64,000 nt of DNA from Methanolobus sp. (GTDB lineage Archaea; Halobacteriota; Methanosarcinia; Methanosarcinales; Methanosarcinaceae), in contig JARVGJ010000006.1 of the NCBI GenBank assembly GCA_029762595.1, forward strand, positions 1 to 64,000. The letters run 5' to 3'. Of the stretch, positions 29,351 through 42,020 are shown piece by piece. The notes beneath the pieces were generated by a model. The model did not search any database and was not told the origin of the DNA. It saw only the letters and a program-made list of their open reading frames with translations. The position numbers and the translations under genes were made by a program. Numbering within the stretch: the stretch's first letter is position 1; each line of letters begins with the position of its first letter.

Positions 29351-29959
29351 CTTAAACGACAGTGCCTTTGTGGGGCATGCTGTAATACATCTTCCGCATT
29401 TGATGCAATCCGGCTTAATGGTACTGGTATGCACATCAAGCTGCATGGGGCAGCTCTTTTCACATTTGTTACATTCAATGCATTTCGATCCTTCAACCTG
29501 CAACTGATATTTATGTCCGCCAATCAGGTTCTGTACCGTTCCCATAGGGCAGAATGTACACCATGTGCGCGGACTTATACTTGCACCGGCAAGCAGTGCA
29601 ATTGTCGTTGTAGCAAGACACATTATAACAAAGACCATGCCTATCTGGTTTATGAGTCCCTGTGTGCTGAGAAGTCTGTATCCCATAAATCCCATCATCA
29701 AGAGAAACAGGGGGACCCTGACCCAGAAACTCCTGAGTATTGCCGGTATCTTCCTGTTTCGTGTGATCTGACCGACCCAGAAATCGTTAAAACTTCCTCT
29801 GGGACAAAGATTACCACAGAACCATCTTCCTCTGAATACGCTTGTTATAAGCAGTGTTGCAAACACAAGCAGCAGGAAATATCCAAGCAGCGGGAACCAA
29901 AGTCCTGCAACTGATACGATAATGACAAGTATTCCAAGATATGGGGTGATCTTTAGCAT
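29345..29959 (-). CDS. NapH/CcoG-like membrane ferredoxin (polyferredoxin) protein
   Basis: A 204-residue protein with four transmembrane helices, two CxxxCP motifs on membrane loops (CGNLCP and CTFCP), and two C-terminal 4Fe-4S motifs (CIECNKCEKSCP and CIKCGRCITACP). This is the core of NapH-type quinol- or electron-transfer proteins. It probably moves electrons between a membrane carrier and a soluble partner. The winged-helix gene upstream is on the same strand, 125 bases away. Confidence 0.85.
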   Translation of the reverse strand: MLKITPYLGILVIIVSVAGLWFPLLGYFLLLVFATLLITSVFRGRWFCGNLCPRGSFNDFWVGQITRNRKIPAILRSFWVRVPLFLLMMGFMGYRLLSTQGLINQIGMVFVIMCLATTTIALLAGASISPRTWCTFCPMGTVQNLIGGHKYQLQVEGSKCIECNKCEKSCPMQLDVHTSTIKPDCIKCGRCITACPTKALSFKA

Positions 29960-30084
29960 ATAAACTTCCTCTTTAAATGTGATTTAATGTGATTTTGATC
30001 CATGGATCTGCTAACAAAGCTTCATCGTGAATCGACAGATATTTTCCTATCTCTTTATTTTGAATTTACAGGAGTGCATACAGT

Positions 30085-30447
30085 TCATTGGTTTTCGTCT
30101 GCCCAGGACAGAAGTTCGCTGTCAACCCTTTTGACCCAGTTGTTCACAATCTCCATTATGACAGTATGGATGTCTTTCTTGCTTTTGATCCTATATACAA
30201 AGAAGTACCCTCCGCCATCCATATTGTTCTGGGATCGAATGAGTATCTTTCTTTCATAGAGTTTCTTAACGCTTCGCTGTACAGTTGAAAGATTCAGTCT
30301 CAGACCTTCTGCAATTGCTTCTGTAGTAAGCCATTCCTGACCGTATTGAAGGAAGTATTTCAATATCTGAAGCTCGGCTTTTGTAAGGTTCAGGCCACAT
30401 TTGATAACCGCTTCGATCTTAAACTCTTTGCACGCAAAATCTACCAT
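30085..30447 (-). CDS. Winged-helix transcriptional regulator (TrmB/MarR-like)
   Basis: A 120-residue protein with one winged-helix domain: helix LTKAELQILKYFLQYG, then TTEAIAEGLRLNLSTVQRSV as helix-turn-helix, and a GGYFFVYRI wing. A cysteine pair near the N-terminus (Cys6, Cys17) might sense redox or metal. The repeats in its promoter suggest autoregulation, and the Fe-S membrane protein downstream is a likely target. Confidence 0.75.
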   Translation of the reverse strand: MVDFACKEFKIEAVIKCGLNLTKAELQILKYFLQYGQEWLTTEAIAEGLRLNLSTVQRSVKKLYERKILIRSQNNMDGGGYFFVYRIKSKKDIHTVIMEIVNNWVKRVDSELLSWADENQ

Positions 30448-30468
30448 ACATTACCTCTGTTATTCAAC

Positions 30469-30552
30469 AGTACTGTAGTTATATACCAGTTATATATAAA
30501 TGATTGTAAGTACTGTCAGTTAGTGTAAAATTATGAAAGCACTGTAGTTTAC
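30469..30552 (-). promoter_or_regulatory. Three direct repeats around the promoter of the winged-helix gene
   Basis: AGTACTGTAGTTA (30469-30481), AGTACTGTCAGTTA (30509-30522) and AGCACTGTAGTTTA (30539-30552) are spaced 40 and 30 bases, near whole helical turns. The minus-strand TATA box TTTATATATAAC (30488-30500) lies between copies 1 and 2, and copy 1 overlaps the TATA-to-start interval. This is a typical autorepression layout. The rest of 30553-30695 shows only a weak TGATGC/GCATCA hairpin at 30666-30689. Confidence 0.55.
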
Positions 30553-30695
30553 ATCGTTAAAGAGGCTACAAGTAAGATAAAAGTGGCTGCATACACGATT
30601 TAAAGTGGATAACATAAAAAGAAAAAAAGAAAGGCATAAAGGAAGTAAACAGTTACAAAAGGAGATGATGCATCAATAATATTGCATCAACAGCA

Positions 30696-33502
<2,807 letters not shown>

Positions 33503-33537
33503 TTATATGGCTGTTTTTCTGTATTTGGTTCTGATTA

Positions 33538-33581
33538 CACAATTGTGATATTATCTAATTGGTGTAGTTTTATATAAAGTT
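33538..33581 (-). promoter_or_regulatory. metY promoter with palindromic operator candidate
   Basis: The minus-strand TATA box TTTATATAAAAC lies at 33570-33581. The perfect palindrome CACAATTGTG (33538-33547) sits at the expected transcription start. The rest of the 33470-33840 gap is low-complexity and AT-rich; I see no gene or RNA in 33600-33840. Confidence 0.45.
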
Positions 33582-33840
33582 TTGCATATCTGCAGTGATT
33601 AATATTACCTCAAGTAATTAAAATATATGATGCCGTACACAGGATGAAGGCAATTTGCAAACGTCTCCAATCGGTTTAAAGGCATATAAGGTATGATCAT
33701 GTAATGGATTATGTAACTGGTTTTGAATAAGTAGAAAAAGAGGCCAGAATTTTAATTTGATTTTGCCTGAAAGCACAGGGATGGACACAGTCCTGTCACT
33801 TGCCTGTTGCCTCCCTGCTTGGTACATATTCTAAAAGAGT

Positions 33841-36288
33841 TCACGTCCTGATTTCCTGCTCCAGTTTCTTCATTTCCCTTATCTCTTTTATCCTCCTGAG
33901 GATCACTTCTCCAAGGAAGATAAGAAGGGCGGCAAGCAGGAAGTATATCTTCTGGCTTACCCTGTCACGCACAAGCTTTTCGGAGTTCCCTTTTGCTTCC
34001 TCAAACAGAAGGGCTCTTGCTTCACTTACTGAATAGGTATTCCCACCGTATGCTTTGATCAGGCCCGGAAGGTTCCCGTTAAGACCCGGGTCCCTGTATT
34101 CCAGGGCATAGTTCAAAGCTACCGGATATCCTGAAAGGTCATGTATGCCTATGGGGCTGGGATTTATCACGGCTTCATAGACATTGTTACCTGTAAGTGA
34201 CAGGTCAAGCTCATCGCCATTCAGTCTCAGGGTAGGTATGCCCTGATCATACATGGTCAGTTCGATGGTAACAGGCGTACCATACCATGTGTCCGGCGCT
34301 TCCACAACAGCTCCTGTCTCTTCCCTGGGATTGCCGATAGCCCAGTTAATGGTCGAGGATATGAGCCTTGAATTATTTCCTGAGTATAGCTGTGTGGCCC
34401 ACATATTCTCTCCTCCCTGACCGTTATCCGTTGTCAGGGCGGCCACTCTTCCAAGCCCGTATCTCCATGTTGTAAGGACAGGTTTCCCGGTACTGGTGAT
34501 AATGACCCGGTCTGCCCCTGCCTTTGGTGTGACATCATTGTAGCCGGTGATACTTCCCTCTATGTCAATGTTCTGTGTGATGAAGTGCCTGGTGTTCAGT
34601 TCGATGAGTGGATAAGTTCCAGGCTCTGAAGTTTCTTCGTCAGATGTCTGTTGGATGTTCTCGAATTCTATCTTCGCCCTTTCCCCCTGTTCCAGATAGA
34701 AATAGACACCATCGACTTCATCCATTAACATTTCAGCATATCTGTTACCAAACTGGTCATATTGGGAAGGTGCACTTGATCTGATGTGTATGTAATAAAG
34801 ATTGACCCCGCTGCCAACAATTTTTTCAGCGATATCAAGACTCTGGTCATATGATTGTTCTATACCACCGTCGGATATTATTATTATTTCAAGTTCCCCT
34901 ACTTCATTTTCCAGCCACTGTTCTGCAATTGCAAGTCCCTGGTCAAGAGAGGTATCACTTGTGGCTGTGGGGGTCAGTGTTTCCAGTTCGGACCTCAGGG
35001 ATTCTATATTTGATGCAGTACCAAGGAACTGCAGACCATCGGATACATCGGTCCCTTCACTTCCAAAAGCGATCACTCCCAGATAAGCATCCCGGAGATT
35101 CTCATTGTAAAGTATATTGATGGCGTTTCCCAGTATATCTCCAATTGTCCCGTGGGCAGTGGTACTTTGTGATATGTCCAGTACAAGCACGACATTACGT
35201 CCTCCACTCCAGTCGGTGGGTCTTGAATAGACAGGCAGTATCTCTTCTATGGGTGAATCCAGATAATCTCCGAAGTTGTAGGAGCGATCGCCTCCCACTA
35301 CGACAATTCCTTTTCTGTCATTTAGATAGTTCCTGAGCAGTTCCACATCTTGCTGTGTGAACGAGTTGGCATGGGTGTTATCTATTACTATTGCTTTTGT
35401 GCTATCTATATTCTCAAGTTTTCCTGATTCCGATACATCGTAAAGGTTCTGGAGGATGTTTGCCAGCGGGGAATTGGTTTCCAGGCCAATTGCAAGTATC
35501 CTGGGCTTTGGGATCGCATAGATGGATTTATAGAACACATTATTGATCTCATCGGTATCCGAGCCGGAGGGTCTGATGACAGCTTTGAGGTTGTGGGCTC
35601 CGAGTCTTGAGAATTTGACCTGCGATACCGTTATTCTTCTCTCGCGCCCGTCCTGGGTGATACTGCCACTTCTGATCAGTGTATCATCCATATATAGTTC
35701 GTAACTGTATGTCACGGTCTGTTCCATGGCCTGTGAGATAACGATATCGAACTGGTTATCATTATTTATAATTACGGTCTTATCCCCTTCGATCCGTACA
35801 CTGAGATCGTTTGCAACCAGTTCAGGCTGGACATAGTACACGGTGGTCCCTGTCTCTTTTGCAAATTTCAGGGCATCCTCAAGATCCTCTCCACGGTTGC
35901 TGTTACCATCGCTGACGAGTACTATCTGATTGTCCCCTGTGGAATACTGCACAATGGCATCCCCAAGGGCAGTGCTGTCACCGGTGAGCCTGACAAGTGA
36001 TGTAGGAGTCTGTGCTGCCATAGCCTCGTAAAGGTCCGATGAGGTACCGTTTCTGAAAAGATTCATGCTGTCTGTTTCATCCGAGATGATAACAAGGTTG
36101 GGATTTTCATCTGTAGTGATCCTTGGCACTATTGTGAAGGGGGATGCCAGGGCTACGATGAGAAGCACAGCAACAATTATGCGTGAAAGGATAAGCATCT
36201 TCTGTTTCTTTTTTCTCATCAGGTAAAGACCTGCAATCATCGCGGGAACTATCAGCCACAGTAACTCGGGACTCTCGAACCTGACCAT
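33841..36288 (-). CDS. vWA-domain membrane protein, last gene of the MoxR operon
   Basis: An 815-residue protein. Two N-terminal transmembrane helices precede a glutamine-amidotransferase-like/vWA region, and a full vWA domain lies near residues 365-540 with the metal site DISQS and an IISDGG strand. A C-terminal helix (about residues 780-800) is followed by a charged tail. The ATG shares a base with the stop of the upstream gene (TGATG). Together with MoxR, DUF58 and the next vWA protein it resembles Bat/aerotolerance-type clusters that fold or assemble metal-dependent or surface complexes. Confidence 0.8.
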   Translation of the reverse strand: MVRFESPELLWLIVPAMIAGLYLMRKKKQKMLILSRIIVAVLLIVALASPFTIVPRITTDENPNLVIISDETDSMNLFRNGTSSDLYEAMAAQTPTSLVRLTGDSTALGDAIVQYSTGDNQIVLVSDGNSNRGEDLEDALKFAKETGTTVYYVQPELVANDLSVRIEGDKTVIINNDNQFDIVISQAMEQTVTYSYELYMDDTLIRSGSITQDGRERRITVSQVKFSRLGAHNLKAVIRPSGSDTDEINNVFYKSIYAIPKPRILAIGLETNSPLANILQNLYDVSESGKLENIDSTKAIVIDNTHANSFTQQDVELLRNYLNDRKGIVVVGGDRSYNFGDYLDSPIEEILPVYSRPTDWSGGRNVVLVLDISQSTTAHGTIGDILGNAINILYNENLRDAYLGVIAFGSEGTDVSDGLQFLGTASNIESLRSELETLTPTATSDTSLDQGLAIAEQWLENEVGELEIIIISDGGIEQSYDQSLDIAEKIVGSGVNLYYIHIRSSAPSQYDQFGNRYAEMLMDEVDGVYFYLEQGERAKIEFENIQQTSDEETSEPGTYPLIELNTRHFITQNIDIEGSITGYNDVTPKAGADRVIITSTGKPVLTTWRYGLGRVAALTTDNGQGGENMWATQLYSGNNSRLISSTINWAIGNPREETGAVVEAPDTWYGTPVTIELTMYDQGIPTLRLNGDELDLSLTGNNVYEAVINPSPIGIHDLSGYPVALNYALEYRDPGLNGNLPGLIKAYGGNTYSVSEARALLFEEAKGNSEKLVRDRVSQKIYFLLAALLIFLGEVILRRIKEIREMKKLEQEIRT

Positions 36289-38159
36289 CAGAGCTCACCT
36301 CTCTTACGTATGATGAGCAGTTCGAGTATGACAAGGGCAAAAACAATGATTATCATATAATTGTCAAGGTATTTCTTTGCAGTATAGGAAGTGGCACGTA
36401 CTATCTTTGGTCCTTCCTGTGTCTGTGAGCGTTCTATTACGTTATTGCCTATCAGGGTAGTATCGGATTCCCTGTCATTATAGATGTTCACAGCTATCTC
36501 CTTCCCGGCTACCTGGTAGATGCCGACTTCATCATAAAGGACCCGACTAACTGTCCGGGTGCTGCCAGGGGTTTTTATCTCATGTTCCTTTGCCAGTACC
36601 GAGACCGTTCCGGTCTTAAGGTTATAGTCCTGCACGCCGCCGGTGCCTCCAAGCCATCCTGCCAGCTTGAACCAGAATACCGGATATTCGGGTAGGTTGT
36701 GGAAATTGTTCCAGGCATCCTCTCCTGTAATATCATTTATTCCGAAATACACTACGGTCCCGTCGCCCACAGAACCATATGTAAGTACGGGAATATCATC
36801 TTCAGTGGCAACAAGGGTTGTTGAATCCATCCTTGATGTGACGTTAAGGAATTGGTACATGGCAACCTCGTTGAATTTGATATCCTCGCTCAGCCTTGTC
36901 TGCTGGACAACTTCCAGGGTCACACCCCTGGTATCCTCAACGGAAACCGGCCTGACCGGGAGCATTTCTGCAAGTTCCTGATCTGCATTTGTCGGTAAAA
37001 GTGCATCACTGCCTATGAATATCGCCCTTCCGCCCCTGTCCAGATAGCTTTTGAGTGTGGATATCTCATTGCTTGCAAGTGATCTTTCCTTATTGGCAAT
37101 GACCACAATACTATACCCTGGAACGTCTTCAGGCACTCCTTCAAGCTTATTGAGGTCTATGTTTGGCATCAGTGATAGCGCCACCTGTGAAGGCAGGTTG
37201 TCAACATCACTGACATAGAGCAGTCTCCTGTCTGATATTTTCGGAATCGATATGTATGCGATGTTATCCGCCGCCAGGCTGTCTTCATCCAGTATCCTTA
37301 CCTCGGTTATGCCGGATCCCAGATTCTCAAGCCGGACCTGTTTTGTGGAGCGTGCAGGAATATTCAGTTGGACCGTATTCTTCTTACCGCTGTCAAGGTT
37401 CTCTATCTCAATATTAACTATCTGCCTGCTGCTTTGATAGTTCTTCACAACACCTGTATAGGTATAACTGCCATCTATTGCCTCAATGGTTCCCTGGATA
37501 AAACCCACGTTGTCAGCTTCGCTTCCAACAAGGATGAACTGGACTGTGAGGCCATATGATTCTGCCAGTTTCATGGCATTGACCGGGTCATCACCGCTCC
37601 AGCTGGCAAGATCAGATATTACAACTATATTCCCTCCCTCTTCAGAAAGCAGTCTCATACCTGCTGAAATTGCGCCTGACAGGTCTGCAACAGTTGCCTT
37701 TGCTTGCATTAAAGCAAGGGTTTCATAAGCAACCTGGGCACCTTCGCTTTCCAGGACCGTTACAGGAGTACTCTGGGCAAGTATTATGCTGTTCTTCCTG
37801 CTCACATAATCCTCTGCCTTTGATATCGCTTCATTGAACCTGTTGTCGGTCTGCATACTTGCAGAGCCGTCAATGATAAGGACCGTGTGCTCCCCGCTAA
37901 GTGCTTCCTGTGTCTGGAAGTAGGGCGAAGCTGCTGCAAGTGCAAGCAGGATGAGTACCAGTAACTGTATGAGGAAAAGCGGGTCCTTTATCAATTTTGT
38001 AATGGATGTGTAAAAACGTTTTTTTTCCTCTTTTATATCCAGCAGGAACATAAGTGAGGGAATACTTACCTGTAACGGTTTTGGCCTGAGCAGGTAGAGT
38101 ATTATAAGTGGTATGATACTTGCAAGTGCAGCAAGGGCAAGAGGATTATCAAAGGGCAT
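36288..38159 (-). CDS. BatA-like vWA-domain membrane protein
   Basis: A 623-residue protein whose ATG at 38159 overlaps the DUF58 stop (TAATG), with GGAGGAG 6 bases upstream. That makes this start better than the ATG at 38165. The N-terminal BatA-type membrane domain (PLALAALASIIPLIILYLLR) and a second helix precede a vWA domain with DGSAS. A glutamine-amidotransferase-like segment (SYLDRGGRAIFIGSDALL) follows, and a C-terminal helix ends in RKRGEL. Confidence 0.82.
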   Translation of the reverse strand: MPFDNPLALAALASIIPLIILYLLRPKPLQVSIPSLMFLLDIKEEKKRFYTSITKLIKDPLFLIQLLVLILLALAAASPYFQTQEALSGEHTVLIIDGSASMQTDNRFNEAISKAEDYVSRKNSIILAQSTPVTVLESEGAQVAYETLALMQAKATVADLSGAISAGMRLLSEEGGNIVVISDLASWSGDDPVNAMKLAESYGLTVQFILVGSEADNVGFIQGTIEAIDGSYTYTGVVKNYQSSRQIVNIEIENLDSGKKNTVQLNIPARSTKQVRLENLGSGITEVRILDEDSLAADNIAYISIPKISDRRLLYVSDVDNLPSQVALSLMPNIDLNKLEGVPEDVPGYSIVVIANKERSLASNEISTLKSYLDRGGRAIFIGSDALLPTNADQELAEMLPVRPVSVEDTRGVTLEVVQQTRLSEDIKFNEVAMYQFLNVTSRMDSTTLVATEDDIPVLTYGSVGDGTVVYFGINDITGEDAWNNFHNLPEYPVFWFKLAGWLGGTGGVQDYNLKTGTVSVLAKEHEIKTPGSTRTVSRVLYDEVGIYQVAGKEIAVNIYNDRESDTTLIGNNVIERSQTQEGPKIVRATSYTAKKYLDNYMIIIVFALVILELLIIRKRGEL

Positions 38160-39043
38160 TACCATCTCCTCCTGCTGATTGTGTTGAAGAACGCATCAAA
38201 GACAGGGATGTCTGTTGTAAACGTATAGAATTCGGCACCAACCCTGCTGCAGGCATCGCTAATGTGGTTGATATGCTCTGTGAGTTTATCCTTGTATTCA
38301 CTTTTAAGTTCCTCACTGATGTAGGTATCCAGCTTGATCCCGGACTCAAGGTCTATTAGCCTGCTGTGGCCGTGAATTACAAGGGAGCTTTCAGTCCTGT
38401 CAAGCACCTGGATGAGGATAAGGTCATGATCCGCAAAACGGAAGATCGCAGATTCTATTTCTTTTGGATCCTGGAGGAAATCCGAGATAATGATAACAAG
38501 CGAGCGTGAATGAATGGCTTTGCCATACTGGATAGTGCATTCATTGATGGCTGTTTTCCCGCCGACCTTAGCAGTTTCAAGATTCTCTATGGTTTTGAGG
38601 AGGTACTTCCTTCCTCTCCTGGGTTTTTTGATGTCTATTTCCTCTGCAAAGGTGGATATAGCAAACTTGTCGTTGTCCTTGTTAACAAGATACGCAAAAC
38701 CAGCGGCAAGCATTGTTGCATACTCGAATTTACTGGGGACGTCCGCTCCGGTATAATCCATACTTTTGCTGGAATCCAGCAGTATATGTGTTGTCAGGGA
38801 CTTGTCTTCCTCGAACTGGCGTACATAGAGTTTCTCTGACCTGGCATAGGCTTTCCAGTCTACAGACCTTAGTTCATCTCCAGGGTTATATTCCCGGTAG
38901 CCAATGGTATCAAGTCCTTTTCCGTTATGTATAGAGCGCCTGCTGCCTGCATATGCAGTTGACACTCTTTTCCTGACCATGAAGGTGAAGCGGTCAAGCT
39001 GTCTGAAGAAATCAACATCTATATTATGTCTCTTCTCGCTCAT
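38159..39043 (-). CDS. DUF58 protein (vWA-like, MoxR partner)
   Basis: A 294-residue soluble protein. The DUF58 signature GREYNPGDELRSVDWKAYAR type is present as YREYNPGDELRSVDWKAYAR, and a vWA-like DSSKSMD follows. DUF58 proteins are encoded with MoxR ATPases and are thought to be their substrates or adaptors. It lies 45 bases after moxR. Confidence 0.9.
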   Translation of the reverse strand: MSEKRHNIDVDFFRQLDRFTFMVRKRVSTAYAGSRRSIHNGKGLDTIGYREYNPGDELRSVDWKAYARSEKLYVRQFEEDKSLTTHILLDSSKSMDYTGADVPSKFEYATMLAAGFAYLVNKDNDKFAISTFAEEIDIKKPRRGRKYLLKTIENLETAKVGGKTAINECTIQYGKAIHSRSLVIIISDFLQDPKEIESAIFRFADHDLILIQVLDRTESSLVIHGHSRLIDLESGIKLDTYISEELKSEYKDKLTEHINHISDACSRVGAEFYTFTTDIPVFDAFFNTISRRRW

Positions 39044-39088
39044 TGGAAGTGCCTGTTTGAAGTGTAAGAATTTGCTGGTTTTTTATAT

Positions 39089-40060
39089 TCACTTTATCTT
39101 CTCAAGGATGCTCTTTATTACCTGTTCAGTGCTTATTTCCCTTCTTTCAGCCTCAAAGGTAAGTACTATCCTGTGTCTGAGCACCGGGTATGCCATGGCA
39201 TCGATATCCTCTGCACTGACATAATTGCGTCCCTGTATCAATGCACGTGCCTTTGCTGCAAGAATGATCCCTATTGATGCCCTTGGGGAAGCGCCGTATT
39301 CTATGAACTCGCTTTTTATACGCGTTGACATGACTATCTTGATAGCCCTGTTTCTGATATCCTCTGCCACCGGCACATCCCTTGTCAGTTTCTGCAGGTC
39401 CAGAAGTGTGTTCTTATTGACCACTTTTCCGACTGAAGGCATTATAGACCGTGTGTATCGGTTCACTATCTCTATCTCATCCTCATAGCCTGGATACTCC
39501 ACAAGGATCTTGAGCAGGAACCTGTCAAGCTGCGCTTCAGGAAGCGGGAAGGTACCTTCCATTTCAATGGGGTTCTGGGTTGCCAGAATGAAAAATGGCT
39601 GCTCAAGCATGAAAGTATCGTTACCCACTGTGATCTGTTTCTCCTGCATTGCCTCAAGTAATGCTGACTGTGTCTTTGGGGAGGCACGGTTTATCTCATC
39701 GGCAAGCACTATGTTTGCAAATATGGGCCCGGGTTCGAACTTGAACTCTTTGTGTCCGTTACTTTCCTCTATGATATGTGTTCCGGTAATGTCCGCAGGC
39801 ATCAGGTCTGGTGTACACTGTATCCTGCTGAAGTTCAGGTCCATTGTTTTTGATATGGTAGAAATGGTCAGTGTCTTCCCAAGGCCGGGGTTACTCTCTA
39901 CCAGTGCATGACCATTACATAGTATTGCAATTATAATCTGTTCCACTGAAGCTTTCTGGCCGACAACTACCTTTCCAATCTCATTGAAAAGCGTTGCAAA
40001 CATATCGCCGGCCATTCTGTATGTTTGCGACAGGTCCCTTGAATTCAGGTCGCTAGCCAT
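39089..40060 (-). CDS. MoxR-family AAA+ ATPase
   Basis: A 323-residue AAA+ chaperone-like ATPase. Walker A NPGLGKT, Walker B VLADEINR, ATQNPIEMEGTFPLPEAQLDRF and sensor 2 PRASI are all present. It should use ATP to remodel partners encoded in the same operon (DUF58 and vWA proteins). Confidence 0.94.
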   Translation of the reverse strand: MASDLNSRDLSQTYRMAGDMFATLFNEIGKVVVGQKASVEQIIIAILCNGHALVESNPGLGKTLTISTISKTMDLNFSRIQCTPDLMPADITGTHIIEESNGHKEFKFEPGPIFANIVLADEINRASPKTQSALLEAMQEKQITVGNDTFMLEQPFFILATQNPIEMEGTFPLPEAQLDRFLLKILVEYPGYEDEIEIVNRYTRSIMPSVGKVVNKNTLLDLQKLTRDVPVAEDIRNRAIKIVMSTRIKSEFIEYGASPRASIGIILAAKARALIQGRNYVSAEDIDAMAYPVLRHRIVLTFEAERREISTEQVIKSILEKIK

Positions 40061-40160
40061 TTGTAATCTCCTCTGTCCTTGTCCTGTGATCTATAGTCAT
40101 GATTATTGGTATGTTTTTTATATATGCTTAAATTGTAACTTTTATTGTATTCATCATATG

Positions 40161-41060
40161 TTATTTCTTTGCCATTTCCTCAAAATATGAACGGATTATG
40201 CTTTCGTAACCTTGCGGAAGCTTCTCATTATATGTAGGGGATGAGATAATGCTTATCTCATAGGGGGATGACTGGTCAAAGTCCTCATCTGCCTGGTCAG
40301 CTTCTTCCTGGTTAGTGAAACCGGAACCTGTCCCAGGAGGCAGGGTAAGGTCTACTTCCTTTCCTTCAACAACTATCACAGCTGTCTCACCTGTAAGGTC
40401 CTCATTACCCGGGCTTCTTTCTTCATTGCCGGGGTCATCTATCTCAAAAAGATCATCTGGGAGGTCTTCATTTCCATTAACGAAAGGAAGCTCGTTAATT
40501 ATATCTATTATGTCTTCCGGGGTGATTATGTCTGTTCGAATATCGTTCTGGACAACATAGACCATTGTCGTACTTGAAACCAATATCAGGATCATCCCGA
40601 AGATGACTTTACCTTTTATAAGCAATGAGGAAGAGTTGATCTTTTTTATTCCGGAGGACACTGAATCCAGCAGGTCCGATACTATAAGGTTATTGATATT
40701 TGCATTGTCATATGCCGTGCGCAGTCTCTCACGCAGTTCAGGATGCTTATTTTCCAGCAGCAACAGTACTTTTGTCCTGTCATCACCCAAATGCAGTATG
40801 AAGGTAATTATCAGTGAAAAGAAAGCTGCTATTATGATAAGGGCAGCAGTTCCAAAGGTAATGCTTATTCCAAGTATGTCGTATGATGTTTCGGCCCTGA
40901 CCTCAAAGCTGCTCAATAAAGGGAAAACCAGGTCTATCTTCAAATAGAAGAGCAAAATATACAGGATCAGGGTTATTGCAGCAAAGTCCAGCAACTTATA
41001 GATCCTGCGATATCTTCTGAGTGCTGATTCCTGTTTTTTTACAAAATCCCTTACATCCAT
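40161..41060 (-). CDS. Membrane protein at the head of the MoxR cluster
   Basis: A 299-residue protein with three transmembrane helices (about residues 25-45, 65-95 and 150-170), a cytoplasmic helical segment between them (DDRTKVLLLLENKHPELRERL), and an acidic, low-complexity extracytoplasmic C-half rich in Asp, Glu and Pro. Family unknown to me, but proteins with this layout accompany archaeal MoxR-DUF58 operons. It starts 15 bases after pheA, so the operon may begin with pheA. Confidence 0.65.
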   Translation of the reverse strand: MDVRDFVKKQESALRRYRRIYKLLDFAAITLILYILLFYLKIDLVFPLLSSFEVRAETSYDILGISITFGTAALIIIAAFFSLIITFILHLGDDRTKVLLLLENKHPELRERLRTAYDNANINNLIVSDLLDSVSSGIKKINSSSLLIKGKVIFGMILILVSSTTMVYVVQNDIRTDIITPEDIIDIINELPFVNGNEDLPDDLFEIDDPGNEERSPGNEDLTGETAVIVVEGKEVDLTLPPGTGSGFTNQEEADQADEDFDQSSPYEISIISSPTYNEKLPQGYESIIRSYFEEMAKK

Positions 41061-41075
41061 GGCTGCACCGTTTAT

Positions 41076-41984
41076 TTAATCTGTAGAAGGCATACTTTTT
41101 TTCATATACACCTGGTTTGCCTCACAATAAGGGTCAAACATAGGATATGAACCAAGCATTTTTAACATCCCGACTTTTGACCTTACATTATATATTGCAT
41201 GTTTTATAATTGCATCGCTTATGCATCCTTCAAGGTCAATGTAGAAAACATAATCCCCAAGCACTTTCTTTGAGGGTCTGGACTCTATTCTTGTAAGGTT
41301 GATGTCGTTTCTGGCAAATTCGCCAAGAATATCATACAGGGCACCCGGTCGGTCTTTGTCAAGATAAACTATTATTGAGGTTTTGCGGGCCTCTTCCTGT
41401 CTATCCTTTACCATAAGGCTATCGGCTGCCGAGGAGTGGGGTTTTGCGATAATGATGAAACGAGTATGATTATATTTCCTGTCCTGGATATCCGGCATGA
41501 TTATATTGAGGTCATATAACCCGGCAGTATCGGGTGAGGCAATGGCAGCCATCTCTTCAAATTCAGTAGCAAGCTTTGCTGCATGAGATGTGCTTCCTGT
41601 GGTTCTCAGTTCGGCTCCAGGGAAATGTTCCTTCAGGAAGTGACGGCATTGTCCCAGACCCTGTGGATGTGAAAGTATAACTTTGATCTCCTCTTTTTTT
41701 CCTCTTGAAAGCAGGCAATGCTCAATAGTAACAATGGTCTCTGCGATGATGGCAACATCATTTTCAAGCAGCATGTCCAGTGTGACACCTACAGATCCCT
41801 CGATTGAATTTTCCAGTGGTACCACTCCTATATCACATGAACCATTTTCCAGCATGTTGAACACATCCTGAATGTCCCCGCAGTATTCAAGGAGATGTGC
41901 TTCATTGCTTTCGTTCTTTTCTATCCACTGCATTGCAGCCTTTTCAGAGTAGGATCCCTTAAGCCCAAGTACGCCTATTATCAT
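41076..41984 (-). CDS. pheA: Prephenate dehydratase
   Basis: A 302-residue enzyme converting prephenate to phenylpyruvate for phenylalanine synthesis. The catalytic domain has the VPLENSIEGSV loop, and a C-terminal ACT domain (about residues 200-290, ESRPSKKVLGDYVFYID) gives feedback control by phenylalanine. I place the start at ATG 41984; the TTG at 41996 would lie in the GAGG ribosome site. Confidence 0.94.
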   Translation of the reverse strand: MIIGVLGLKGSYSEKAAMQWIEKNESNEAHLLEYCGDIQDVFNMLENGSCDIGVVPLENSIEGSVGVTLDMLLENDVAIIAETIVTIEHCLLSRGKKEEIKVILSHPQGLGQCRHFLKEHFPGAELRTTGSTSHAAKLATEFEEMAAIASPDTAGLYDLNIIMPDIQDRKYNHTRFIIIAKPHSSAADSLMVKDRQEEARKTSIIVYLDKDRPGALYDILGEFARNDINLTRIESRPSKKVLGDYVFYIDLEGCISDAIIKHAIYNVRSKVGMLKMLGSYPMFDPYCEANQVYMKKSMPSTD

Positions 41985-42020
41985 TCTGTTCCTCAATGAG
42001 CATAAATTAAAAAAATCTTT

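Noticed and set aside
33618..33827. 69-codon minus-strand open frame in the gap before metY
   Set aside because: No ribosome site, unlikely composition and no domain; treated as non-coding.
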